Source: Candidatus Gastranaerophilales bacterium (GTDB taxonomy: Bacteria > Cyanobacteriota > Vampirovibrionia > Gastranaerophilales > Gastranaerophilaceae). From it: a DNA stretch of 5,560 nt. Shown in pieces: positions 1-4,760 of this stretch. The stretch covers positions 1 to 5,560 of the forward strand of contig CANQOM010000109.1 in assembly GCA_947625445.1 (NCBI GenBank). The letters run 5' to 3'. The translations under genes were made by a program, and so were the position numbers. The notes beneath the pieces are model-generated. The model had not been told where the DNA came from. It worked only from the letters and a program-made list of their open reading frames with translations, and did no database searches. Positions within the stretch are counted from its first letter, which is position 1, and every line of letters starts with the position of its first letter.

Positions 1-230
1 CTTTTTTCTATTCCTTCCTGTATGCCATCAGTCGAACCCTTTTGCATACCGTCTTGAACGCCGTCAGCGGCACCTTTATTGAGCCCATCTTGAACACCGT
101 TAGCGGCACTTTTTTCTATTCCTTCCTGTATGCCTTCAGTCGAACCCTTTTGTACACCGTCTTGAACACCGTCAACTGCACCTTTTTCAAGCCCGTCTTG
201 TATTCCGTCTGTAGCACCATTTTTCATTCC
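1..230 (-). repeat. Tandem G-x-x-x coding repeat: 12 nt within 36 nt within 108 nt
   Basis: These bases encode residues 506-581 of the large repeat protein. Glycine recurs every four residues, with one substitution (S546), in units such as GIQD, GLEK, GAVD and GVQD. The tetrapeptides group into 12-residue units (GAVDGVQDGVQK, GSTEGIQEGIEK, SAANGVQDGLNK), and three of these make a 36-residue super-unit. At DNA level, bases 1-108 and 109-216 align without gaps; I count 17 mismatches by eye, only 4 of them in the first 60 bases. This indicates fairly recent tandem duplication. The array continues past the left edge, so total copy number is unknown. Confidence 0.95.
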
Positions 231-1745
231 TTTAGCAAACGCTATACCACCGCCGATTGCCGACATACCTTCTTGCATTCCTACAGACATAACACCGCCC
301 ATTCCAAAGCCGAGTGTTGTTCTTTGGAACAATTCATTTGAAGAGAATTTTGCATCTCCTGCAGCAACATCTATCAAATATTCACCTGCATTACTTATGG
401 CACCGTCAGAACCGCCTTCTATAAATTCACTTGCAAGTCGTATGCCTGTTTGTGCCAACTTGCCCGTTCCTTCTTTTGCCAAGCCTTTTATTGCAACTCC
501 TGCTTTATTACCGATAACATTAGAAAATCCGTTAATTGCACCGACCGCAGCATCTTTTATTAAACCATTTTTAGCATAATCCGCTATATTTTCCGTGAAA
601 CCTTTACCGTTATTCTGTGTTGCAGAATCAAGACCATGAATTCCGACATTAACCGCCGCACCAACTGCAGCGCCTGCTAAAGGTCCCATTGTCGCCGTTA
701 CTATGCCGGTTGTAACCGCAGAAAATGTTGTTACGGCAACTGCTTGAGTTTGTTCATAATCCATCATTGATTCAGCGGCTTTTGAATTCTCAACCATTGA
801 TGTTCCCGTCAATACTTGAGATAATGTTGTTTCTGTTAATTCTTCACCGGTTAATTCTTTAAATAATGCTGCAAATTGTACAGGATCAGTTGTTTGTGTA
901 AGTTTTTGAGCCAAATTTTTATATTCATTCAGTTGTGCTTTTGTCATATTTTCTGTCTGACCTAAGCCGATAAGATTATTATTTAACCAACCTAATCCTT
1001 TAGATATCCATCCTTGAGAATTAACTGTATCATCAAAATTTTCATCCAGTGAATTTACCTGTTCATTTAATATTCCTGCTATATCCTGTATAGTTATTGT
1101 TTCACCGTCAACAGTCTTATATCCTCCGTTTTGAAGATTTTTTGCGGTTTGATATGTGGATTCAATTTCCTGCATATCTATCTGTTCACCATATACTGTT
1201 TGATATAACTTTTGTAAATTAGCCTCTGAAGGGTTTTCTAATGCTATATTATATAGTTTTTCCAGTTCATCAATTTCTTTATCGGCACCTTTTGTTCCGC
1301 CTCCGAACCAACCTGATACCCAATTACAAAACTTTCCTAATCCCGTTTTGGAATCTTTTTCCGTTTGATTTTCTGCTCTGCGTTGTTCTATTGTTGCTGA
1401 AACTTGCTCCAATATTATATTTGAAACATTTGTTTTTAAATCTTTTTCAGAATTTACAAAGTTTTTTATATCATCAGATGATACAGATTTTTCATCTCCG
1501 TCTCCAGACGCAAATAATTCCATCAAATATTCGTACTCTTCGCTTATTTTTTCTGCATCAATATTGTAATTATCCGCAACTGCTTTCGTAAAATCAGTTA
1601 ATGATACATTCCCTTCGTCATCTTTTTCAAGATTGGAAAAAATATTATTTATCTCCTCACCGGAAATATCTTTATCTAAACCAATCGACTGTGCAAATTG
1701 GTTAATTGCATTATAAGAATTAAAGTTTAATGAATTATTTTCCAT
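1..1745 (-). CDS. Large Ala/Gly-rich repeat protein, EF-hand-like N-terminus and GX3 array (3' end outside window)
   Basis: I do not recognise this gene and assign no function. The frame is open from ATG at 1745 to the left edge: 581 codons, C-terminus missing. The start is set by GGTGAG six bases upstream. Residues 30-100 look like two EF-hands: the first loop runs E40-K-D42-D-E44-G45-N-V47 to D51, with Glu in place of Asp at position 1; the second, near 81-92 (GDGDEKSVSSDD), is degenerate. A helical region follows to about residue 330. Residues 335-370 are hydrophobic and Ala/Gly-rich with a GxxxGxxxG zipper (G354, G358, G362), which could insert in or lie against a membrane. Residues 395-505 are again Ala/Gly-rich. 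From G506 to the edge glycine recurs every fourth residue. There is no signal peptide. It is last of four tandem minus-strand genes but may have its own promoter. A surface, secreted or effector-like role is only a guess. Confidence 0.88.
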   Translation of the reverse strand, partial: MENNSLNFNSYNAINQFAQSIGLDKDISGEEINNIFSNLEKDDEGNVSLTDFTKAVADNYNIDAEKISEEYEYLMELFASGDGDEKSVSSDDIKNFVNSEKDLKTNVSNIILEQVSATIEQRRAENQTEKDSKTGLGKFCNWVSGWFGGGTKGADKEIDELEKLYNIALENPSEANLQKLYQTVYGEQIDMQEIESTYQTAKNLQNGGYKTVDGETITIQDIAGILNEQVNSLDENFDDTVNSQGWISKGLGWLNNNLIGLGQTENMTKAQLNEYKNLAQKLTQTTDPVQFAALFKELTGEELTETTLSQVLTGTSMVENSKAAESMMDYEQTQAVAVTTFSAVTTGIVTATMGPLAGAAVGAAVNVGIHGLDSATQNNGKGFTENIADYAKNGLIKDAAVGAINGFSNVIGNKAGVAIKGLAKEGTGKLAQTGIRLASEFIEGGSDGAISNAGEYLIDVAAGDAKFSSNELFQRTTLGFGMGGVMSVGMQEGMSAIGGGIAFAKGMKNGATDGIQDGLEKGAVDGVQDGVQKGSTEGIQEGIEKSAANGVQDGLNKGAADGVQDGMQKGSTDGIQEGIEK

Positions 1746-1771
1746 TCTATACTCACCATCTGATAGTTAGA

Positions 1772-1799
1772 TAGTCGGCATTTAATATCAAAATCTTTA
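1772..1799 (-). promoter_or_regulatory. Possible sigma-28/sigma-D-type promoter for the large repeat protein
   Basis: Read on the minus strand, TAAAGATT (1799-1792) and GCCGACTA (1779-1772) are separated by 12 bases. The flagellar-type sigma-28 consensus is TAAAGTTT, 11 bases, GCCGATAA, so the boxes match at 7 of 8 and 6 of 8 positions with a spacer one base longer. The -10-like box ends 26 bases before the start codon at 1745, a sensible leader length that includes the ribosome-binding site. The surrounding DNA is very AT-rich, which makes TAAA-like boxes common; the GC-containing GCCGA box is the more informative half. This is a motif match only. Confidence 0.35.
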
Positions 1800-1826
1800 A
1801 TTAAAATTTAAAATTATTAAAAATTG

Positions 1827-2204
1827 TTAAATAAATATTATTTTATTCAATAATTGTTTATTTTTTTCATCAATATTATTTAATTCATAAAATACTTCAA
1901 GAGATGAATATCCTTGATTTTTATTTCTGAGCCATACTGCTTTTTTTGCAGAAACACGATTAAACCCGGGTAATTCGTCAAATATATACCAAGGCGCTTT
2001 ATTTATATTTATTACAGGTGCTTCTAAATTGTTTATATCCTGAATTTTATCTCTTATTTTTTTTCTTTTCATTTCTATTACAACAGGAACACACGCAAGT
2101 ATTATGATTCCCAAAACAATTCCAAATATTATATTATAGATACTTCCGCTTTTAACTAAACACCCTAATATTATAAAATATGCAAATAATACCAACTGCC
2201 ACAT
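1827..2204 (-). CDS. Two-pass membrane protein with ComEA-like helix-hairpin-helix domain
   Basis: A 125-residue protein starting at ATG 2204, with AGAGG eight bases upstream. Two hydrophobic segments (about residues 4-18 and 22-43) are followed by a basic stretch KRKK (46-49), which by the positive-inside rule puts the rest in the cytoplasm. Residues 66-125 resemble the tandem helix-hairpin-helix of the ComEA family: an ININKAP opening like the VNINTA of ComEA, hairpin LPGF at 78-81, SAKKAVWLR as the second helix, then an E-x-x-x-E-L-x-x-I-x-x-K-x-x segment. Such domains bind DNA backbone non-specifically. Classical ComEA has one N-terminal anchor and faces outward to take up DNA; the inferred topology here is the opposite, so a competence role should not be assumed. 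It may act on DNA at the membrane, or the fold may serve protein contacts. It lies 31 bases after the preceding ORF, so co-transcription is likely. Confidence 0.85.
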   Translation of the reverse strand: MWQLVLFAYFIILGCLVKSGSIYNIIFGIVLGIIILACVPVVIEMKRKKIRDKIQDINNLEAPVININKAPWYIFDELPGFNRVSAKKAVWLRNKNQGYSSLEVFYELNNIDEKNKQLLNKIIFI

Positions 2205-2235
2205 TTTTTATTCCTCTTCTACAATTATAGAATTT

Positions 2236-2550
2236 TTATAACATAAATTTTGTAAAAAATCTGTAATTTAATATTACTAAAATTTTAAAGTTTAACATAC
2301 AATTTAAAATCTTTTGAATATTAATAAAATCTTTTAATTGTTCTCTTGTGTCGCTTGTTCTGATACACAAATAAAATTCAAATTTTTCCTCGCATTCAAA
2401 CGGAATCCAAGAAAATTCATTTGTATAATCTTGAAAAAATCCGGGTGTAAGGTAAATTTCTTTATCCGCTAAAATATTTGTCTTTGTAGTTTCGTGGGTT
2501 TCAGAGTTAAAATAATCAATATTAATAGTATTTAATCTAAACCTTGGCAT
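2236..2550 (-). CDS. Small hypothetical protein, doubtful start
   Basis: The first ATG (2550) gives 104 residues. The N-terminal two thirds look like real protein, with alternating beta-type stretches (FRLNTINIDYF, KEIYLTPGFF, KFEFYLCIR) and a run of acidic and aromatic residues. The last 25 or so residues are plain Leu/Ile/Phe/Asn sequence of the sort that AT-rich DNA yields by chance. There is no convincing Shine-Dalgarno sequence before ATG 2550 or before an in-frame TTG at 2559. The frame stays open upstream for over 20 more codons, to a TAG near 2616, and those codons (KIRLFVLARMPRF) continue the same character. It may therefore be a remnant that lost its 5' part, or use an unusual start. 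I recognise no family. Tight spacing to the next gene (31 bases) and shared orientation favour an expressed gene, but not strongly. Confidence 0.45.
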   Translation of the reverse strand: MPRFRLNTINIDYFNSETHETTKTNILADKEIYLTPGFFQDYTNEFSWIPFECEEKFEFYLCIRTSDTREQLKDFINIQKILNCMLNFKILVILNYRFFTKFML

Positions 2551-2629
2551 TCTTGCCAAAACAAATAATCTTATTTTGGGATAATCATAAATATTGTTTA
2601 TTTGGTAGAAACACTTAACCTACTAGCTT

Positions 2630-3619
2630 TTACACTTGTTTTAAAATTTCTCCAATACTCATTCCTGTTTTTAAATAATCTATAGTATCTTCAAAATTCT
2701 CTTTAAAATTTTCTATATTCTTTTTTTCATCTTCTGAACATTGGGTAAGGAAATCGTAATAATCTCTTGGCAATACTCCGCCCATATCTATAAAATAATT
2801 TACAATTCTATTTTCATACCAATCAAAATGAGTCATATTAGTTTCTCTAAAAAAATCGCCGAGGCTTTTTTTTGAATCTTTCATAGGAGTTGTAGGGGAT
2901 ATATATTCTTCTAATAGCCATGGAGTATCCTTTTTTATTTTTCCTTCTTCATATTTATAGTAGCCTGCATTTGCCATATAAAATTCAGGTGTATTTTTTG
3001 TTTTCCGTCTTGAAAGTTCTGCCATTGTTGGAATTTCAGCTAAAAAGCCTTTTTCGTCAATCAGTTTATACTTATTTCTATATACTTTTATTACTGCCGT
3101 ATTTTCATCTTTATCTTTTATAAGGTAAACACTGCCATAATTTCCATCATCTATGAATTCAACTTGAAATTCCTTTGAATCTATATTTATGATTTCCCTT
3201 TCACCTTTTTCCTTTTTAATAGCAAATTCATCAAGAGCTGAATATATTTTTTCCCTGTCTAAATTTTCAAATATTTTGGGAGTATTTTGATAAATATGCG
3301 CATCACCATCTCTTCTTAAAGAATTTGAAACCATAATTGCATATTTTACAGGTACTGTATAAATATAGTTATCTTTAATGAAGTCAAACAAATTTACATC
3401 AGAGTCCAATGTTAAATCTTTATATGGTTCAATCATATTAACAAATTTTTCCTGAAACTCAACAGAATGACTTTGAATTTCATTTTTCTCTCCGACCGGA
3501 TTTAATTTTTCAAAACAATCCTGTTTTATGGAGTTTGAAGCAAAATATATTTTTGCATTTTTATATGAATTATAGGGAAAATTATTGTTATTAAAATATT
3601 TTATTGACGAAATTTTCAT
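2630..3619 (-). CDS. Protein-kinase-like protein with atypical catalytic loop
   Basis: A 329-residue protein if it starts at ATG 3619. An in-frame TTG at 3658 would add 13 hydrophobic residues, but neither start has a clear ribosome-binding site. I prefer the ATG because MKISSIKYFNNNNF looks like a genuine N-terminus. After about 140 unassigned residues a kinase-like fold can be read: glycine-rich loop DDGNYGSVYLI (157-167), VAIK-like AVIKVYR with Lys178, a helix with Glu195 and Glu201 as candidates for the lysine partner, and a hinge-like WLLEEYIS (234-241). Then comes a compact stretch with H264-F-D266, N270 and D278-M-G-G at the places of HRD, catalytic-loop Asn and DFG. The Asp-to-Asn spacing is four residues rather than the usual five, and the loop between Asn and DMGG is very short. 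It could be an active small-molecule or protein kinase, or a pseudokinase. It is first of the four leftward genes. Confidence 0.75.
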   Translation of the reverse strand: MKISSIKYFNNNNFPYNSYKNAKIYFASNSIKQDCFEKLNPVGEKNEIQSHSVEFQEKFVNMIEPYKDLTLDSDVNLFDFIKDNYIYTVPVKYAIMVSNSLRRDGDAHIYQNTPKIFENLDREKIYSALDEFAIKKEKGEREIINIDSKEFQVEFIDDGNYGSVYLIKDKDENTAVIKVYRNKYKLIDEKGFLAEIPTMAELSRRKTKNTPEFYMANAGYYKYEEGKIKKDTPWLLEEYISPTTPMKDSKKSLGDFFRETNMTHFDWYENRIVNYFIDMGGVLPRDYYDFLTQCSEDEKKNIENFKENFEDTIDYLKTGMSIGEILKQV

Positions 3620-3687
3620 ATAAAATATAAAACCAATAAAAAAATATTTTGTTATCAAATAAGGAAATAGTTTTATATGAGTTGTAG

Positions 3688-3862
3688 TTCGGGCATTTTG
3701 TCACAACGTCAAAAAATGCAATTGAGAGTGTTTTTATTGTTGAGGTAGGGAAAACCTAATCCACCGTTCAATCTTAAAGAGGAAACTCAAATTATTTGGC
3801 AAGTGGCAAATGATAATGGAGACAGAATAAATTATCCGACGGATAGTTTCTGCCAAATCTTA
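3688..3862 (+). pseudogene. Decayed C-terminal remnant of a short-chain dehydrogenase/reductase
   Basis: Two overlapping frames join into one protein-like stretch. Frame one (3688-3756) reads FGHFVTTSKNAIESVFIVEV then GK. At the GGGAAAACC run the reading passes to frame two (from 3749), giving PNPPFNLKEETQIIWQVAND, then NGDRINYPTDSFCQIL. The segment IIWQVANDNGDRINYPTD resembles the C-terminal helix and strand of classical short-chain dehydrogenases, typically of the type V-I-x-x-A-x-T-D-G-x-D-R-x-R-Y-P. The catalytic Tyr-x-x-x-Lys and the nucleotide-binding Gly motif are absent, since the bulk of the gene is gone; stop codons bracket both frames and there is no start signal. It points the same way as the TetR/Dxs operon. 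The family assignment is from memory of consensus, not from alignment, and the stretch could be chance coding-like DNA. Confidence 0.4.
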
Positions 3863-4063
3863 TGTGCAATAAGCAGTATGTGTTTTCTTGTGTTTATTAA
3901 GTTAAATTTATGGTGTTGTGCCATGAATAATAAGTATTGGATATAAAAATTTTCTTAAAGACAATAGAAATTACAGAGGAACTATGCCAACGTTTGAGGC
4001 AAAACAGTATCAATATTTGTATGTTTTAAAAAATATTAATAGCAAAAATGTGTATAAAATAAT
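3863..4063. other. Intergenic DNA, no supported gene
   Basis: This stretch lies between the dehydrogenase remnant and the TetR operator. I see no RNA gene, transposon end, clear terminator or family-recognisable coding sequence. A 28-codon ATG frame (3984-4070) has AGAGGA close in front, but it runs into the operator and resembles nothing I know. The region probably contains further decayed sequence. Confidence 0.5.
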
Positions 4064-4098
4064 TGAATAATATTCATTGACTTTTATTCAATGAATAT
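4064..4098. promoter_or_regulatory. Probable TetR operator: nested inverted repeats of TGAATA
   Basis: Four copies of one hexamer occur in alternating orientation: TGAATA (4064-4069), TATTCA (4071-4076), TATTCA (4085-4090) and TGAATA (4092-4097). Each neighbouring pair is a 6-1-6 palindrome. Overlapping them is a perfect inverted repeat with 11-base arms ATATTCATTGA (4070-4080) and TCAATGAATAT (4088-4098) around a 7-base centre. It covers the -35 box and most of the promoter spacer just upstream of the TetR gene, so a bound dimer or pair of dimers would block RNA polymerase. Binding by the adjacent TetR protein is inferred from position and symmetry. Confidence 0.75.
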
Positions 4099-4106
4099 GA
4101 TACAAT
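4077..4106 (+). promoter_or_regulatory. Sigma-70/sigma-A promoter of the TetR/Dxs-like operon
   Basis: TTGACT (4077-4082) matches the -35 consensus at five of six positions. TACAAT (4101-4106) matches the -10 consensus at five of six, with an 18-base spacer. Transcription would begin near 4113, leaving a leader of about 35 bases that contains the ribosome-binding site. The -35 box lies inside the inverted repeat proposed as the operator. Confidence 0.75.
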
Positions 4107-4135
4107 AAAAATGTAAAAGTAAAGAGGTAGTGTTT

Positions 4136-4140
4136 GAGGT
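4136..4140 (+). promoter_or_regulatory. Ribosome-binding site deciding the TetR start
   Basis: GAGGT lies seven bases before GTG 4148, an ideal spacing. The alternative upstream GTG at 4130 has its nearest purine-rich element (AGAGG, 4123-4127) only two bases away, too close to serve it. This supports initiation at 4148. Confidence 0.7.
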
Positions 4141-4147
4141 ATTAATT

Positions 4148-4744
4148 GTGACAAACAGACAACTTGCCGCTATGGAAACAAAAAAGAAACTTATTGAAAC
4201 GGCTAAAAATATAATATGCAAAAAAGGGCTTATAAATACATCTATTGAAGAAATAACAAAAGCCTCGGGTGTATCAAACGGAACATTTTATACATACTTT
4301 AAACGCAAAGAGGATATTGTTTTTGCTCTAAGTGACTATATATTCCAAAAACTTTATGATGAGGCTTTAGCATATAACGGAGGTATAAAAGAACGTCTTG
4401 CAGTCTATATGACAAGTTTTGCGCAATATATCGAGAATAGCAGTCTAAAATTATGTCAGGAATGGGTACGAAATTCAGTAGATCCCGATATTTTTCCTAA
4501 CGGAAAAACGAAGTTATTAGAGGATATCGCTTCAATTAACGGTTTACTTAATAATGCAATTCAAAAGGGTGAGCTAAAAAAAGACACTCCCGTAGAATTG
4601 CTAACGCAAACATTAACAGATATCCTCTACGGTCAAATGTTGTGCTGGGATATTTCAGGCGGGCAATACAGTTATAGCGAACGCACAGAAAAATTCTGTG
4701 AAAAAATTTTAGGCTCAATTATAAGCCCGTATATGGAAAAGTAA
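4148..4744 (+). CDS. TetR/AcrR-family transcriptional regulator
   Basis: A 198-residue protein starting at GTG 4148, chosen over an in-frame GTG at 4130 on ribosome-binding-site spacing; the usual size for the family. The N-terminal DNA-binding domain is clear: helix 1 about residues 10-26 (ETKKKLIETAKNIICKK), then T31-S-I-E-E-I as helix 2 and the recognition helix region A39-S-G-V-S-N-G-T-F-Y-T-Y-F (39-51), followed by K-R-K-E-D-I. This is a near-consensus TetR helix-turn-helix. Residues from about 60 onward form the variable ligand-binding and dimerisation domain, whose ligand cannot be read from sequence. The gene lies directly downstream of the palindromic operator and 16 bases before the Dxs-like gene. 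The likely role is a repressor of its own operon, relieved by a small molecule tied to the downstream enzyme; this is inference from layout. Codon use appears less AT-extreme than in the leftward genes. Confidence 0.95.
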   Translation: MTNRQLAAMETKKKLIETAKNIICKKGLINTSIEEITKASGVSNGTFYTYFKRKEDIVFALSDYIFQKLYDEALAYNGGIKERLAVYMTSFAQYIENSSLKLCQEWVRNSVDPDIFPNGKTKLLEDIASINGLLNNAIQKGELKKDTPVELLTQTLTDILYGQMLCWDISGGQYSYSERTEKFCEKILGSIISPYMEK

Positions 4745-4760
4745 AAAAGAAAGGATAGCT

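Noticed and set aside
1..216. Possible CRISPR array because of regular repeats.
   Set aside because: The repeats are contiguous with no unique spacers and keep an open reading frame encoding a periodic protein.
42..579. Plus-strand open frames at 42-341 and 397-579.
   Set aside because: They lie opposite the repeat protein; their low-complexity sequence mirrors the GX3 repeats, and neither has a ribosome-binding site.
1241..1591. Plus-strand frame of 116 codons, Leu/Phe/Tyr-rich.
   Set aside because: It is the antisense of a well-supported minus-strand gene; the Leu/Phe richness follows from AT-rich codons read in reverse.
2920..3123. Plus-strand frame of 67 codons with a hydrophobic, membrane-like look.
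   Set aside because: It is antisense to the kinase-like gene, overlapping its glycine loop and VAIK-like segments, which are clearly coding on the other strand.
3620..3658. N-terminal extension of the kinase-like protein from TTG 3658.
   Set aside because: A rare start codon with no ribosome-binding site; the added residues are hydrophobic AT-rich sequence, and the downstream ATG gives a more natural N-terminus.
3794..3858. Nested inverted repeats: ATTTGGCA (3794-3801) with TGCCAAAT (3851-3858), enclosing TATCCG-A-CGGATA (3833-3845).
   Set aside because: No T-run follows, the outer arms are 49 bases apart, and the inner palindrome falls in the codons of the dehydrogenase-like remnant, so coincidence is the simplest reading. 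It could still be a regulator site.
3984..4070. A 28-codon plus-strand ORF preceded by AGAGGA.
   Set aside because: The spacing to the ATG is short, the frame runs into the operator, and the peptide resembles nothing known to me.
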